A DNA stretch of 64,000 nt from Candidatus Thiothrix anitrata (GTDB lineage Bacteria > Pseudomonadota > Gammaproteobacteria > Thiotrichales > Thiotrichaceae): the NCBI RefSeq assembly GCF_017901155.1, contig NZ_CP072800.1, positions 2,321,283-2,385,282 on the forward strand, given 5' to 3'. A program made the position numbers and the translations under genes. Shown here one piece after another: positions 14,054-25,994 of the stretch. The notes beneath the pieces are model-generated. The model was not told the origin of the DNA, made no database searches, and saw nothing but the letters and a program-made list of their open reading frames with translations. How positions within the stretch are numbered: the first letter of the stretch is position 1; each line of letters starts with the position of its first letter.

Positions 14054-15844
14054 CTAACCGGCAGGATGATGCACTTCAGACAATAAGCATAGTAAATCGT
14101 TACGTTCTTGCGCGGTCAGTCCTGCAATTTGTTCCTGCTGCAACAGTTTGTCCAACTGTCTTTGCTGGGCTTGTCGCTTTATTTGTGTCAAACAATCGCG
14201 AAATTCCTTGATGGGAATGTCACTATCAACAGGGTATTGAAATTGTCCACTGGCTAGTCGTGACAACGTACCTTCGTATTCAGTCCCGCGAAACCGTTCT
14301 ACTAGGGCTGCTGTTCGTATATTGGGATGTGTCTCAATCATTTCAAGGATAGCCAAAAATAAATCGAGTCCTGCCACTTCATAACGTGCCCATTGCTCAG
14401 GATTGCCCACACTTTGTGCAAGGTTAGGGTAATCCAACAATAAAGCAATCGCGTGACGCATCGGGGTGCGGCGCACCGTTTGCTCATTGAGGCGCGATTG
14501 CCGAATGCTCGGTGTTTCTGATGTGTTCGTTTTGGCGTATTGATTGAAAATCTTTTTTTGCCCCGGATCAAGCGCTCCCATGCGTACTAACTCTGGCATT
14601 AACTGGCGTTTTTGCAGAATGTTGGGCATTTTTGCCATTAACATTGCCGCCTCTTTAACGAATTTGGTGCGCTCTTCGGTAACATTTAATGTGGCATTTT
14701 CGCGAAAACCCAGTTGGTTATTCAGCCCAATCATAAAAAATTTCGTCAAAGGCAAGGCTTTTTGCAGTGAGGCTTCAAACATTTCCTTGCCAATTTGCCG
14801 AACATGGCTGTCAGGGTCTTCCCCGTTGGGGAGGAATAAAAAGCTGACATTCTTATCATCTTGGAGTTCGGGTAAAGCATTTTCCAAAGCTCGCCAAGCG
14901 GCCTGTTTGCCTGCACGGTCGCCGTCAAAACAAAAAACAATTTCCGGTACAGTGCGAAATAACAGGCGTACATGTTCCGGTGTGGTTGCTGTCCCTAGGG
15001 TCGCAACGGCGTAAGTAATGCCGTATTGCGCCAGCGCAATCACATCCATATAGCCTTCAACCACTAATAAGCGTTCCAGCTTACGAGTGTGTTGGCGTGC
15101 TTCAAATAACCCGTACAGCTCCGTGCCTTTGTGAAAAATTTCAGTTTCGGGAGAGTTTAAATATTTGGGAGTATCGCTACCTAAGACTCGCCCACCAAAA
15201 CCAATGACTCGCCCACGTTTATCGCGAATGGGGAACATGATACGTTCGCGAAAACGGTCATACACCTTGCCCGCTTCGTTTTGAATGACCATGCCGGTGG
15301 CGAGCAGTTTCTCTTCGTCGTAACTTGCCAACTGATGACCCAAATTATCCCAGCCGCTGGGGGCATAACCGATCCCAAAGCGTGTAATAATCTCTGTACT
15401 TAAACCACGCTGCTGTAAATACTCACGCGCCGCAGGGTTTTGAGGGAGCTGCGCTTGAAACCACGTGGCGGCTTCTTCCATGAGATTGTATAAACTGCGA
15501 TTGATAGGTTTGCGTTTTGGTGCATCTTCTGCACCTTCACGGGGCACAGGCACACCCGCAGTGCGTGCTAAAGCCTCAATGGCCTCTGGATAACTTAAAT
15601 GGTCGTATTCCATGACAAAAGAGATGGCAGAACCATGTGCGCCGCACCCAAAACAATGGTAAAACTGCTTCGTTGGACTCACCGTGAATGACGGTGTTTT
15701 TTCGTTATGGAAAGGGCAGCAGGCTTGATATTCGCGTCCCGCTTTTTTTAAGGGCACGCGTGCCCCCACCACGTCGATAATGTCGATGCGGGTTAGCAGT
15801 TGGTCAATAAAGTCTTTAGGAATCCGTCCTACTGTGTTTGTCAT
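14054..15844 (-). CDS. dnaG: DNA primase DnaG
   Basis: Primase makes the RNA primers for DNA replication. The 596-residue product has the CHC2 zinc-binding domain (CCPFHNEKTPSF and FYHCFGCGAHG, about 40-65), then the TOPRIM catalytic domain with VVEGYMDVIAL and FCFDGDRAGKQAA. The C-terminal DnaB-interaction region is present. It is divergent from gltB across about 90 bp and upstream of rpoD. Nothing unusual is seen. Confidence 0.97.
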   Translation of the reverse strand: MTNTVGRIPKDFIDQLLTRIDIIDVVGARVPLKKAGREYQACCPFHNEKTPSFTVSPTKQFYHCFGCGAHGSAISFVMEYDHLSYPEAIEALARTAGVPVPREGAEDAPKRKPINRSLYNLMEEAATWFQAQLPQNPAAREYLQQRGLSTEIITRFGIGYAPSGWDNLGHQLASYDEEKLLATGMVIQNEAGKVYDRFRERIMFPIRDKRGRVIGFGGRVLGSDTPKYLNSPETEIFHKGTELYGLFEARQHTRKLERLLVVEGYMDVIALAQYGITYAVATLGTATTPEHVRLLFRTVPEIVFCFDGDRAGKQAAWRALENALPELQDDKNVSFLFLPNGEDPDSHVRQIGKEMFEASLQKALPLTKFFMIGLNNQLGFRENATLNVTEERTKFVKEAAMLMAKMPNILQKRQLMPELVRMGALDPGQKKIFNQYAKTNTSETPSIRQSRLNEQTVRRTPMRHAIALLLDYPNLAQSVGNPEQWARYEVAGLDLFLAILEMIETHPNIRTAALVERFRGTEYEGTLSRLASGQFQYPVDSDIPIKEFRDCLTQIKRQAQQRQLDKLLQQEQIAGLTAQERNDLLCLLSEVHHPAG

Positions 15845-15937
15845 CTCTTTTCATGCCGTTAAAAACGCGCTAAGGTGTCTAGCCCTGACTCTGTATTTTG
15901 TACCATAATAGCGACCCTTTTGTCGCCTGAGATTCCG

Positions 15938-18900
15938 ATGAGATACACTGAACTACCACCAGCACAAGGGCTTTACGACCCTAGCTTTGAACACGATGCT
16001 TGCGGCATGGGTTTTGTGGCGCACCTGAAGGGTGTTAAGTCACACCGGATTGTCCAACAGGCATTAAAAGTCCTTACTCACATGGAACACCGTGGCGCAT
16101 GTGGCTGTGAAGAAAACACCGGCGATGGTGCGGGTATTTTGCTTCAGTTACCGCATGAGTTTCTGGTGGCTGAATGTAAGTCGCTGAACATCAAGTTACC
16201 AGCACCCGGCGATTATGCAGTGGGAATGGTATTCCTGCCACAAGATGCCGACGCACGTGCTGAGATTGCTTCAGTATTCGCCCGAGTGGTCGAAGAAGAA
16301 GGCCAGACATTACTCGGTTGGCGTGATGTACCGGTGAACTCCACGCCGATTGGTAACACAGCACTGAAGGCGATGCCCTTCATCCGCATGGCATTTCTGG
16401 CAAAATCGGCTGATGTGGCAGCAGGTATCGCTTTCGAGCGCAAGCTCTATGTCATCCGCAAGCGTACCGAAAGTACAGTGGACGCAGCGAAAGCAACCGG
16501 ACACATCTATTTCCCCAGCCTGTCATCCCGAACTATCGTATATAAAGGGATGCTTACTACCGAACAGGTTGGGCAGTTCTATAAGGATTTGCGTAATCCG
16601 CGTATGGAAACTGCCATTGCGATGATTCACTCGCGGTTTTCCACCAATACCTTCCCAAGTTGGGAGCGGGCGCACCCGAACCGTTACCTGATTCATAATG
16701 GTGAAATCAATACCATGCGTGGTAACGTCAACTGGATGAATGCACGTCAGGGTGTGATCAAAACTGATGTATTCAATACCGGTGTGGACAAGTTGTTCCC
16801 CATCGTTAATCCGAATGGCAGTGATTCGGCGATGTTCGACAACACACTGGAGTTCATGTATCTGTCCGGCTATTCTCTGCCGCACGCGATGATGATGATG
16901 GTTCCTGAGCCATGGTCAAACCATGAGAGCATGAGTGCCGAAAAGAAAGCCTTCTACGAATACCATAGCTGTCTGATGGAACCGTGGGACGGCCCTGCGG
17001 CCATGGGCTTCACTGATGGCACGCTAGTGGGCGCGACACTCGACCGCAACGGTCTGCGCCCCTCGCGTTATTATCTCACCAATGACGACATGATCATTCT
17101 CGCCTCTGAAGTTGGGGTGCTGGATGATCTTGATCAAAGTACTGTGGTTTCCAAGCAACGCTTGCAACCGGGGCGTATGTTGTTGGTGGATACCGCACAA
17201 GGCCGCATTATTGCTGACGAAGAAATTAAGCAGCAAATGGCAGCCGCAAAGCCTTACCAAGATTGGCTGGCAAGTAATCTGGTGGAGTTGCAAGATCTGC
17301 CTGCTGCGCCACATGTCATCTTGCCAGAGCATGAAACCTTAGTTCAACGCCAGAAAATGTTCGGCTATACTTACGAAGATGTGCGTAAGGTATTAGTTCC
17401 GATGTCTTTGACTGGCATTGATCCGTTGGGTGCAATGGGTATTGATTCACCGATTGCGGTGCTATCCAATCAGGCGCAGCCATTATTCAACTATTTCAAA
17501 CAGTTGTTCGCGCAAGTGACCAACCCGCCGATTGACTCAATTCGCGAAGAAATCGTTACTTCAGCGTATACCACGCTGGGTTCGGAAGGCGACATTACTG
17601 CGCCGACGGCCGCTAGTTGCCAACAAATCCTGCTGAAAACACCGATTTTAGACAATGACGAATTGGCGAAACTGACTCACATTAACCGTGAGGGCTTCAA
17701 GTGCGTCACTTTGCCGATCACCTTCCGTGCTGCCGATGGCAACACCGCGTTGGAAGGCGCGATGGAACACTTGTTTGCCGCTGCCGACAAGGTGATTGGC
17801 GAGGGTGCTAACCTGATCGTGTTGTCTGACCGTTTGGCGGATGCCGACAATGCGCCGATCCCGTCACTGCTGGCTGTTTCTGGTTTGCATCATCACTTGA
17901 TCCGTAACGGTTGCCGTACCCGTGTCAGTCTGATTCTGGAATCCGGTGAGCCGCGTGAAGTGCACCATTTCTGTACCTTGTTGGGTTATGGTGTGCAGGC
18001 GATCAACCCGTATTTGGCGTTTGAGTCCCTCGATGATCTGATTCGTGAAGGTTTGCTGCCTGGTCTCAAGCACGATTACGCAGTGCAGAAATACATCAAG
18101 GCGGTTACCAAGGGTGTCATCAAGGTCATGTCGAAAATCGGCATTTCCACCATTCAATCCTACCGTGGAGCGCAAATCTTTGAAGCATTGGGCATTAGTC
18201 CGGCAGTCATCGACAAGTATTTCACCGCGACCGCTTCGCGCATCGGTGGTATTGACTTGCCAACCATTGCTAAAGAAGCCCTGATACGCCATCAGACCGC
18301 TTACGACCATCATGATGCCGAACAACGTTCCCTGAAAGCGGGCAACGTGTTCCAATGGAGGAATGAGGAAGAGGAACACCAATACAATCCGGCGACTATC
18401 TACACTCTGCAAAAAGCGGTGAAACTGGGCGATTACCAGTTGTATAAGCAATACAGTCGTTTGTTGCACGAAGATGCTGAAGTGAAATTCAATCTGCGCA
18501 ACCTGCTGGACTTTAACTTTGCTGAGCAGCCAATCCCGCTGAGCGAAGTTGAACCAGCTAGTAATATCGTCAAGCGTTTTAAGTCCGGCGCGATGTCGTT
18601 TGGCTCAATCAGCAAGGAAGCTCATGAAGCCCTTGCGATTGCGATGAACCGCTTGGGCGGGCGTTCCAACTCCGGTGAAGGTGGCGAAGACCCGGTACGT
18701 TTTACCCCGGATGCCAACGGTGATTGGCGCAACAGTGCCATTAAGCAGGTTGCTTCCGGGCGTTTCGGTGTTACCAGTCATTACCTGAACAATGCACAGG
18801 AAATCCAGATCAAGCTGGCACAAGGCGCAAAACCGGGCGAAGGCGGTCAGTTACCGGGCAAGAAAGTGTACCCTTGGGTAGCGAAAGTACGTGGTACCAC

Positions 18901-20533
18901 GCCGGGTGTCGGCCTGATTTCGCCGCCGCCGCACCACGACATTTACTCGATTGAAGACTTGGCACAGCTCATCCATGACCTGAAAAACGCCAATAAACGC
19001 GCACGTATCAACGTCAAGTTGGTATCTGAAGTCGGTGTTGGCACGATTGCTGCCGGGGTTGCCAAGGGCAAGGCCGATGTGATCCTGATCTCCGGCTACG
19101 ATGGTGGTACGGGGGCTTCTCCGAAAACCAGCGTGCAGCACGCCGGTTTGCCGTGGGAACTGGGTTTGGCAGAAACGCACCAAACCCTATTGCTTAACAA
19201 CCTGCGTAGTCGTGTGCGTTTGGAAACCGACGGTAAGTTGATGACAGGTCGTGACGTTGCCATTGCTGCCTTACTGGGCGCGGAAGAATACGGCTTTGCG
19301 ACCCTGCCACTGGTTGCCTTGGGTTGTGTGATGATGCGCGTATGCCATCAGGACACCTGTCCGGTCGGGATTGCCACCCAGAACCCAGAATTGCGTAAAA
19401 AATATGCTGGTGACCCGCAATATGTGGTCAACCTACTGATGTTCATCGCCGAAGAGTTGCGCGAATACATGGCGAAGCTCGGCTTCCGTACCATTGATGA
19501 AATGATCGGGCGCGTCGATAAACTGCGTCAGGGTGAGGCGGAAGGTCACTGGAAAGCTAAAACGGTTGACCTCAGCAAGTTGTTGCATCAGCCAGCGGTG
19601 GACGACTGTGACGGCATCCGTTGCCTGCGCGAACAGGATCACGGCATTGCCAACTCGCTGGATGAGCAGCACCTGCTTAAGGTTTGCCAACCGGCGATTG
19701 ATCAGGGTACAGCCGTCACCGCTGCGTTTGAGATCAGGAATATCGACCGTGTAGCTGGTACGATTACCGGTTCGGAAGTGACTCGCAAGTACGGTGCGGC
19801 AGGTTTGCCGGAAGATACCATCCGCTTGAAATTCAACGGCTCGGCCGGACAAAGTTTCGGTGCATTCATCCCAAAAGGCATGAGCTTGGAACTCGAAGGC
19901 GATTCCAATGACTACATCGGCAAAGGTTTGTCGGGCGGCAAGATCATTGTGTATCCACGTAAAGACGCGCAGTTTGCGGCTGAGGACAACATCCTGATCG
20001 GCAACGTGGCGTTTTTCGGCGCGAGTGACGGCGAAGCTTATGTACGTGGGGTCGCAGGTGAGCGTTTCTGCGTGCGTAACTCCGGCGTGCGTGTGGTTGT
20101 CGAAGGTACTGGCGACCACGGTTGTGAATACATGACCGGTGGGCGCGTGGTGGTACTGGGCAAGGTCGGGCGCAACTTCGGCGCGGGCATGTCCGGTGGC
20201 GTGGCTTACGTCTATGACCCAACAGGCATTCTGGCAGTCAGTGGCAATACCGAAATGGTGTCGTACAGCCCCCTAGCTGATGCTGACGAGAAAGTCGAAG
20301 TGAAAGCAATGATTGAAAAGCATGTGCTTCACACAGGCAGCACACGCGGCAGCCTGATCTTGGGTGACTGGGACAAATACGCTGCGGATTTCGTGCGTGT
20401 CATGCCGAACGACTACCAGCGAATGCTGGAAGCGATCAAATCGTTCGAGCAACAAGGTCTCTCCGGCGAAGAAGCCTTGATGGCAGCTTTCACCGCAAAC
20501 AATAGCGATGCCTCGCGTGTCGGTGGCAACTAA
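15938..20533 (+). CDS. gltB: Glutamate synthase (NADPH) large subunit
   Basis: The large subunit converts glutamine and 2-oxoglutarate to two glutamates, using electrons from GltD. ATG 15938 is preferred over the frame start at 15875, because it leaves a short propeptide before Cys22 in [10 protein letters not shown], the N-terminal nucleophile after self-processing. The 1531 residues cover the class II amidotransferase domain, central domain, FMN-binding synthase domain ([13 protein letters not shown]) and C-terminal beta-helix ([11 protein letters not shown] lies in the synthase part). The 3Fe-4S cysteines are in [17 protein letters not shown]. It is 18 nt upstream of gltD on the same strand. 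Confidence 0.97.
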   Translation: MRYTELPPAQGLYDPSFEHDACGMGFVAHLKGVKSHRIVQQALKVLTHMEHRGACGCEENTGDGAGILLQLPHEFLVAECKSLNIKLPAPGDYAVGMVFLPQDADARAEIASVFARVVEEEGQTLLGWRDVPVNSTPIGNTALKAMPFIRMAFLAKSADVAAGIAFERKLYVIRKRTESTVDAAKATGHIYFPSLSSRTIVYKGMLTTEQVGQFYKDLRNPRMETAIAMIHSRFSTNTFPSWERAHPNRYLIHNGEINTMRGNVNWMNARQGVIKTDVFNTGVDKLFPIVNPNGSDSAMFDNTLEFMYLSGYSLPHAMMMMVPEPWSNHESMSAEKKAFYEYHSCLMEPWDGPAAMGFTDGTLVGATLDRNGLRPSRYYLTNDDMIILASEVGVLDDLDQSTVVSKQRLQPGRMLLVDTAQGRIIADEEIKQQMAAAKPYQDWLASNLVELQDLPAAPHVILPEHETLVQRQKMFGYTYEDVRKVLVPMSLTGIDPLGAMGIDSPIAVLSNQAQPLFNYFKQLFAQVTNPPIDSIREEIVTSAYTTLGSEGDITAPTAASCQQILLKTPILDNDELAKLTHINREGFKCVTLPITFRAADGNTALEGAMEHLFAAADKVIGEGANLIVLSDRLADADNAPIPSLLAVSGLHHHLIRNGCRTRVSLILESGEPREVHHFCTLLGYGVQAINPYLAFESLDDLIREGLLPGLKHDYAVQKYIKAVTKGVIKVMSKIGISTIQSYRGAQIFEALGISPAVIDKYFTATASRIGGIDLPTIAKEALIRHQTAYDHHDAEQRSLKAGNVFQWRNEEEEHQYNPATIYTLQKAVKLGDYQLYKQYSRLLHEDAEVKFNLRNLLDFNFAEQPIPLSEVEPASNIVKRFKSGAMSFGSISKEAHEALAIAMNRLGGRSNSGEGGEDPVRFTPDANGDWRNSAIKQVASGRFGVTSHYLNNAQEIQIKLAQGAKPGEGGQLPGKKVYPWVAKVRGTTPGVGLISPPPHHDIYSIEDLAQLIHDLKNANKRARINVKLVSEVGVGTIAAGVAKGKADVILISGYDGGTGASPKTSVQHAGLPWELGLAETHQTLLLNNLRSRVRLETDGKLMTGRDVAIAALLGAEEYGFATLPLVALGCVMMRVCHQDTCPVGIATQNPELRKKYAGDPQYVVNLLMFIAEELREYMAKLGFRTIDEMIGRVDKLRQGEAEGHWKAKTVDLSKLLHQPAVDDCDGIRCLREQDHGIANSLDEQHLLKVCQPAIDQGTAVTAAFEIRNIDRVAGTITGSEVTRKYGAAGLPEDTIRLKFNGSAGQSFGAFIPKGMSLELEGDSNDYIGKGLSGGKIIVYPRKDAQFAAEDNILIGNVAFFGASDGEAYVRGVAGERFCVRNSGVRVVVEGTGDHGCEYMTGGRVVVLGKVGRNFGAGMSGGVAYVYDPTGILAVSGNTEMVSYSPLADADEKVEVKAMIEKHVLHTGSTRGSLILGDWDKYAADFVRVMPNDYQRMLEAIKSFEQQGLSGEEALMAAFTANNSDASRVGGN

Positions 20534-20551
20534 GGATAAAGGGTAACAATC

Positions 20552-22042
20552 ATGGGTAAACCTACTGGTTTCATGGAATACCAACGCGAGCTGCCAGCCG
20601 ACCGCGCACCGTTGGAACGTATCAAAGACTGGCGTGAATTCCATCTGCATTTCGAGCGCGAAGCCGAAAATCGCCAGCAAGGCGGACGTTGCATGGAGTG
20701 CGGCATTCCGTTTTGCCAAACCGGCAAAATCCTGCCGGGTGGGGCAAGCGGTTGCCCCGTCCACAACCTGATTCCTGAATGGAACGATATGATCTATCGT
20801 GGTTTGTGGAAAGAAGCATATGAACGCCTGCGCATGACCAATAATTTCCCGGAATTCACCGGGAGGGTGTGCCCTGCACCGTGCGAAGGTTCTTGCACCC
20901 TAGGTATCAGTGAGCCGCCTGTCACCATCAAGCTCAACGAAGTGTCGATCATTGACAAGGCGTTTGAAGAAGGTTGGGTAACACCGCAAGTTCCAATGCA
21001 GCGCACTGGCAAGAAAGTTGCCGTGGTAGGTTCAGGGCCAGCGGGGCTGGCATGTGCTGACCAGTTGAATACCGCTGGTCACGATGTCACCGTTTACGAG
21101 CGTGCTGACCGCATCGGTGGTTTGTTGATGTATGGCATTCCCAACATGAAACTGGACAAGCAGGAAATCGTGCAACGCCGCGTTGACCTGATGGCAGCCG
21201 AAGGCGTGAAGTTCGTGACGGGTGTGGAGGTCGGCAAAGATATTGCCGCCGAAACTCTGCGCAGTGAATTTGATGCTGTGGTGCTGTGTGCTGGAGCAAC
21301 TCAGCCGCGTGATTTGCCGGTGGAAGGGCGCAACCTCAAAGGTGTACATTTCGCGATGGACTTTCTCACTGCGAATACTAAGAGCTTGCTGGATTCCAGT
21401 CTGGAAGATGGCAACTACATTTCCGCTAAAGGGCTTGATGTAATCGTTATCGGTGGTGGTGATACGGGTACAGACTGTGTGGCGACTTCCGTGCGTCATG
21501 GCTGTAAATCCGTTACCCAACTGGAAATTATGCCGCGTGCGCCCGATGCACGTGCGGCTAATAATCCTTGGCCGGAATGGCCTTTGGTTCACAAGGTTGA
21601 TTACGGTCAGGAAGAAGCAGCAGCAGTGTTTGGGCGTGACCCACGTGATTACCTGATTTCCACCAAGAAACTGGTTGGCGATGACAATGGTCATGTGAAA
21701 GAAATTCATACCGTTGGGGTACGCTGGGAACAGGGTGCTGGCGGACGCATGAACCTAGTTGAAGTTGAAGGCACCGCCGAAGTGTTACCTGCGCAACTAG
21801 TGTTGCTGGCAATGGGCTTTACCGGGCCTGAGAAAACCTTGATTGATGCGCTGACACTGGATACTGAGCCGCGAGGCAATGTGAAAGCCGATTATGGCAA
21901 GTATGTAACCAATTTGTCGGGCGTGTTTGCAGCGGGCGATATGCGTCGTGGGCAAAGTCTGGTGGTATGGGCGATTAATGAAGGCCGGGAAGCAGCACGC
22001 GAGTGCGACCGGTTTTTGATGGGGAATAGTTACTTGCCTTAA
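20552..22042 (+). CDS. gltD: Glutamate synthase (NADPH) small subunit
   Basis: The small subunit takes electrons from NADPH through FAD and iron-sulfur clusters to GltB. The 496-residue product has N-terminal cluster cysteines ([28 protein letters not shown]), an FAD-binding motif ([15 protein letters not shown], about 155-170) and an NADPH-binding motif ([11 protein letters not shown]). The C-terminal FAD motif [11 protein letters not shown] is also present. A ribosome-binding-like AAGGATAAAGGG precedes it. It forms a two-gene operon with gltB that ends at a hairpin. Confidence 0.97.
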   Translation: MGKPTGFMEYQRELPADRAPLERIKDWREFHLHFEREAENRQQGGRCMECGIPFCQTGKILPGGASGCPVHNLIPEWNDMIYRGLWKEAYERLRMTNNFPEFTGRVCPAPCEGSCTLGISEPPVTIKLNEVSIIDKAFEEGWVTPQVPMQRTGKKVAVVGSGPAGLACADQLNTAGHDVTVYERADRIGGLLMYGIPNMKLDKQEIVQRRVDLMAAEGVKFVTGVEVGKDIAAETLRSEFDAVVLCAGATQPRDLPVEGRNLKGVHFAMDFLTANTKSLLDSSLEDGNYISAKGLDVIVIGGGDTGTDCVATSVRHGCKSVTQLEIMPRAPDARAANNPWPEWPLVHKVDYGQEEAAAVFGRDPRDYLISTKKLVGDDNGHVKEIHTVGVRWEQGAGGRMNLVEVEGTAEVLPAQLVLLAMGFTGPEKTLIDALTLDTEPRGNVKADYGKYVTNLSGVFAAGDMRRGQSLVVWAINEGREAARECDRFLMGNSYLP

Positions 22043-22055
22043 TCGTTGAGAAGTG

Positions 22056-22097
22056 AACCTCCTGCCTCTCCTGTTTTCATGCGGAAGGCAAGAGGTT
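22056..22097 (+). terminator. Terminator after gltD
   Basis: AACCTCCTGCCT (22056-22067) pairs with AGGCAAGAGGTT (22086-22097) at 11 of 12 positions and is followed by TTAAAAA. It lies 14 nt after the gltD stop and between convergent genes. Confidence 0.65.
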
Positions 22098-22104
22098 TTA
22101 AAAA

Positions 22105-22503
22105 TCACTGTGTCAGTGTATAAACAATGTTCATGTCGCCACTGGTCGGCGTGGCATTGAATGCAAGTACGCTGTTTTTGGTCTGATTTATGCCTACGTG
22201 ACAGGTGATTGTTGCCGTGTGCGGTGTTTCAGGGCATTGAATAGCATCCGCACTGACCGCGAGATTCAAGCCTGTTGGCGTGATTTGCAGTTTTGTGTTT
22301 ACATCATTCGAGCTAATAGATAATTGACTATTGCCCGTGGCGTTACTTGTACCTTCTGCAAAACTGAAAGGGATCACGGGTTCAATACTAACCAGTGCCA
22401 CTTTTGGCACGGTGAGTGTTATGGGTTGCGAATCACTTCCGGCAAAAACAGCAACCGTTGCAACGACCAACAATAAACCAAATACAGCATGATGTGGGGA
22501 CAT
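22105..22503 (-). CDS. Exported fibre-subunit-like protein D
   Basis: The 132-residue product has a probable signal peptide (cut near VAVFA|GSD). The mature part begins with PITLTVPKVALVSIEP, a motif shared with the subunits at 22581 (LTLQVPKVLLLDVE) and 27364 (VTVTVPEVALLNIV), and ends with DMNIVYTLTQ, like their VTYT endings. Two Cys (QCPE, ITCHV) could form one disulfide. It is the last gene of the exported-protein cluster. A role as a minor or terminating subunit of a surface fibre is inferred from these shared ends and from position; no Pfam family is recognised. Confidence 0.6.
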   Translation of the reverse strand: MSPHHAVFGLLLVVATVAVFAGSDSQPITLTVPKVALVSIEPVIPFSFAEGTSNATGNSQLSISSNDVNTKLQITPTGLNLAVSADAIQCPETPHTATITCHVGINQTKNSVLAFNATPTSGDMNIVYTLTQ

Positions 22504-22580
22504 GGGAGACTCCTGACGTTCTGACTCCCATACGTTAATTTATTTGATTAGGATTGTCGCATCTTCACGACCAATGGTTT

Positions 22581-23132
22581 TTAAGGGCAGCTAGCATCTG
22601 TTACGGTGTAAGTCACTTCAATAGCGTGTGAGCCGTAAGGTGGCATCGGGTTGGAGCCAGAGATGCCGGGAATTAGACGTAACTGATGTGTTGTATTATT
22701 GATGTCACCAGTAACTATGTTTCCGATTGTTGTTAGCACTTCTCCTGATGTTTTCGTATTAAATACCGTACTAATATCACCAAATCCGGCATGATCCAGA
22801 ATAGTAAGCTGTAAATTTGCGCTGTTTAGAGGGGCATTGGTATCTTTCATGACCGCTTTTCCGCATAATTTTGTGGCGTTACCTCCATTTGAAGTTATAG
22901 CAACTTTCGGTCTATTTCCGCTAGTTTTTGAGCTATCTAAGGAGCCAGTAAAACCTTGGCCTGCTTCTGTGGGAGCTAATAGTTCAAATGATGGAGATGT
23001 ATTTTCTACATCAAGGAGTAACACCTTTGGAACTTGTAAAGTCAACTGTTGGATAGCCGTATCCGCTGCATAAGCCAATGTGCTGCTGAAGCAGGTAAAA
23101 AGGGCAATGACGACTAGGTGAAGGGGTTTCAT
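22581..23132 (-). CDS. Exported fibre-subunit-like protein C
   Basis: The 183-residue product has a signal peptide (cut near STLAYA|ADT). The mature start LTLQVPKVLLLDVENTSPSF and the near-terminal IEVTYTVTDASCP match the pattern of the paralogues at 22105 and 27364. Cys residues occur at KLCGKA and at the end. It lies 26 nt after the large outer-membrane protein. The protein seems beta-rich with Thr/Asn/Gly. The probable role is a minor subunit or tip protein; the family is unknown. Confidence 0.6.
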   Translation of the reverse strand: MKPLHLVVIALFTCFSSTLAYAADTAIQQLTLQVPKVLLLDVENTSPSFELLAPTEAGQGFTGSLDSSKTSGNRPKVAITSNGGNATKLCGKAVMKDTNAPLNSANLQLTILDHAGFGDISTVFNTKTSGEVLTTIGNIVTGDINNTTHQLRLIPGISGSNPMPPYGSHAIEVTYTVTDASCP

Positions 23133-23158
23133 AGTATTTTCCTCGTTATTGTTATGCG

Positions 23159-25975
23159 TTAGCCCGCGACATTAAAACCACCAGTGGGACCAATTTTTTT
23201 GATGCTTTGCGCAATCGGTAAGGCGCGAACCAAGAGTTCCTGCGTACCACCGCTACTTAGGTCAATCGCGAATTGGGTTTGTTCTAGACGGTAGTTCGTT
23301 GGTATTTTTTCGCTATCTACAATAACCAATTGCCATTGGCCCGGTGGGATACCGACAAAGCTGAAACTGCCGTCATGCAAAGTAGTGCGTTTGTGAACAA
23401 TGCGTTTACCTATATTGCCCACTGGACGCAGTTCAATCAACACGCGTCCTAAGCCATTACCTGGACGTAAGCTATTGGTATTGCTAGGTTCAAATACAGA
23501 CGCTACGGTGTCGATTTCGTAGAGTTGCAGCTTGCCACTGAGTCGGGATGCAGGGTGTAATTCCAAAACGGGTGTAATGGTTTGGCTGGCTTGTACGCTG
23601 ATGCTGGCTTCGTCCCCCTCATTACTGAGCATGTAGCCTTGGGTATTGGGTCGGCTGGCATCAACTTGCAGTTTATAATCTTTTGCTAAGACATCGGAAT
23701 AGATGAATTCACCTTGTTGATCGGTAACGGCGTATTGTCCCCCCATTTGTACCACAACTTCACTGGCAGGCTGTTGGTCAAGAGCGTAACGTACTTTGCC
23801 CCGCACTGAACCAATATTGTTGCGTTTACGAATCGGAACATCCAACGGCAAACTGTATTCAAGTTGTACGATATTATCTCGGCTTGTTTTGCCATCATTG
23901 GCCTGACTATTAGTACGGCGTGCATTGATTCCCAAGGTGCCATAATGTTTCATGTCGTGGGTGAGGCGTGCTTCAAAACTTTCCGCGTGTGTTTTTTCAC
24001 CGGTATTTTTGTTGCGTTGCACGTACCCACTAAATGCTGTTTTACTGTTCAGTTGGTAAGTTCCGTTGATCCCACCGGAAAGTGTTTTACCTGCGCTGTC
24101 CAAGTCGTTGCTGATATTATAAAAAGCATTTGTGCTTAGTGTTCTGGTGGGTTTCCAACTGATAGTTAACCCTTGTTTATGACCTTTTGAACTCGTTTTG
24201 ATACGATCTTTGCGTTTACCACGTGTTAATTCTGCACGAACGTGAAACGTTTCAAAGTGCTGTTGGTATTCCAGTGTGGTTGCGGTAATACTGTGGTCGG
24301 TAGTGGGGGATGGGCGTAAGTCTTGCTCTGTGCGTTGGCGATGTCCAAGGCTCACTTCTATTTGTTGTTCTTCACCAAAGCGGTGACTAATACGTGCAGT
24401 TTGTTCTTTATCTCGGCGAATTTCTTTGCTTAGGTCGTGTTTTAAATTATTACGAGTTTGGCGTACGCCGATTTCCGCGCTGGTTTTGTCGTCGATTTGG
24501 TAACGTGCATTGGCAAATGCTTGTTTGGTGTCGGTATTGCTACCATCAAATACAGTATCAGCTTGTAAGTAGGAGGCATTAACGCCTAATTCACGCCATT
24601 GTCCATTGGCATCAATACTCCATGCTTTACCATCCTTATCGGCGGCGGCTTCAGTACGAATGCCAATATTTTCTCCATGCCATGCAGCATTAACACTGGT
24701 TACCGTATCTTTCTTGGCGGGATCTGTGGTAGTAGCCGTTGTTTCGTGTTGAATAACACTCGCGCCTGTTTCAAACTCGGCCCATTGGTAACGTACTGCT
24801 GCACCCGTTACTTTTTTCTTGGTGGTATCTCCGGGACGACTTTTTCCGCTGAATGTACGTACTTCTAATGGCTGGCGTTTTTGTTCATTTTTTGGCGCAT
24901 AAACGGCTTCAACTCCAACGCCAGAGAGTGCGTTACCACTTAAGTGACTGCCACTGAAATTATGATCTCCAGTTTTTACCGTTAATTCGCCGTTTTCGTA
25001 ATTAAATTGATATTCGGCTTGTTGATTGTTATTGGCATCATTGGTTGTGTTGTTTTTACCATTACGTAAGCGTACCTCAACATTGTGCTGGCCTGCCTGG
25101 TCGATTGCACCGTGGGCGTGATACTCCACTTGTGCTTGATATTCGTCGCTCGAACTACCATCAGCATTTTTACGTTGTTGCTGGGTATAACGGGTGGTGA
25201 GCTTTCCTGGTAGTTTTTGATATTTCCCCAAACCTTTGGGAGTGCGGGCAATTAGTGGGATGTTTACTGATTCTTCAGCTAATTTACCACCACCGCGTGC
25301 TTCTAAGGTAACGCGATAACTGCTGCTCTGTGTAATTTCACGTGGAATTTTACCTTTAATACGAATATTTCCAGAATTACCAGCGGATAAATTCAGGGTT
25401 TTGGGTTCAATTGCCGTAATGTAATTTTCTTCATCCCTGCCATTGAGTTGATACGTGATTGCTTGATTGCCGGTATTTTCTAAAACGAAATCAACCGTGA
25501 AATTCTCGCCACCGAGCAGGCTGCTAGGTGGGGCAATGGCAGCTAATTTGACACCTGCCTGTGCAGCCATTTGTACCGTAACCGTTTGTGCACTGATTAG
25601 GCCGCCATTATTTTGCGAGGTAACCTGATAACCAATTTCATATGACCCAGCCGCTGTACCACGTGGTGCCACGACGTGAATCAAGCGCACCTCGCGTGCA
25701 CCGCTGGCGAGTAAAAATGGGGCAGTATTGGTGACTAGATCCCAACCTTTAGGCAGTTTGAGGCTTTCTGTCAGTTGTTGTGCTTGGCCTGAGCGATTCT
25801 CCAGCTCAAAGCGTAAGGTAATAATGCCCGGTTTGCTGGCAGTAATTTGGCGTTGCCCCGGTGTGATACTAATGTCATCGGCTGCCGTAGCAGTTTGCGC
25901 CAACACTAACAAACTGGCTGCCAGTGTTAGGCGCATGGCTTGTTGCGATGTGGTGATTGGCGCAGGTGTTTGCAC
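23159..25975 (-). CDS. Large exported usher-like / outer-membrane protein
   Basis: This 938-residue protein has a signal peptide (residues ~14-31, cut near TATA|ADD; ATG for Met14 is an alternative start). Residues ~35-140 and ~150-240 resemble Ig-like, NEW3-type domains (GIITLRFELENRSGQAQQL; FTVDFVLENTGNQAITYQL). Residues ~250-715 are a long series of alternating polar/hydrophobic strands with charged turns, as in a large beta-barrel (QLEYSLPLDVPI near the end). From ~723, SVRGKVRYALDQQPASEVVV starts a carboxypeptidase-regulatory-like domain (VTDQQGEFIYSDV), and a second similar domain follows (LHDGSFSFVGIPPGQW). The plan (barrel with Ig-like plug/end domains) suggests a secretion platform for the small subunits. 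It is not recognisably FimD, and no terminal aromatic is present. Confidence 0.55.
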   Translation of the reverse strand: MQTPAPITTSQQAMRLTLAASLLVLAQTATAADDISITPGQRQITASKPGIITLRFELENRSGQAQQLTESLKLPKGWDLVTNTAPFLLASGAREVRLIHVVAPRGTAAGSYEIGYQVTSQNNGGLISAQTVTVQMAAQAGVKLAAIAPPSSLLGGENFTVDFVLENTGNQAITYQLNGRDEENYITAIEPKTLNLSAGNSGNIRIKGKIPREITQSSSYRVTLEARGGGKLAEESVNIPLIARTPKGLGKYQKLPGKLTTRYTQQQRKNADGSSSDEYQAQVEYHAHGAIDQAGQHNVEVRLRNGKNNTTNDANNNQQAEYQFNYENGELTVKTGDHNFSGSHLSGNALSGVGVEAVYAPKNEQKRQPLEVRTFSGKSRPGDTTKKKVTGAAVRYQWAEFETGASVIQHETTATTTDPAKKDTVTSVNAAWHGENIGIRTEAAADKDGKAWSIDANGQWRELGVNASYLQADTVFDGSNTDTKQAFANARYQIDDKTSAEIGVRQTRNNLKHDLSKEIRRDKEQTARISHRFGEEQQIEVSLGHRQRTEQDLRPSPTTDHSITATTLEYQQHFETFHVRAELTRGKRKDRIKTSSKGHKQGLTISWKPTRTLSTNAFYNISNDLDSAGKTLSGGINGTYQLNSKTAFSGYVQRNKNTGEKTHAESFEARLTHDMKHYGTLGINARRTNSQANDGKTSRDNIVQLEYSLPLDVPIRKRNNIGSVRGKVRYALDQQPASEVVVQMGGQYAVTDQQGEFIYSDVLAKDYKLQVDASRPNTQGYMLSNEGDEASISVQASQTITPVLELHPASRLSGKLQLYEIDTVASVFEPSNTNSLRPGNGLGRVLIELRPVGNIGKRIVHKRTTLHDGSFSFVGIPPGQWQLVIVDSEKIPTNYRLEQTQFAIDLSSGGTQELLVRALPIAQSIKKIGPTGGFNVAG

Positions 25976-25994
25976 AGTGAATTGGCCTTGTGTT

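Noticed and set aside
19433-20119. A 228-codon minus-strand frame within gltB
   Set aside because: The plus strand here encodes the conserved C-terminal domain of GltB; the antisense frame has no recognisable product.
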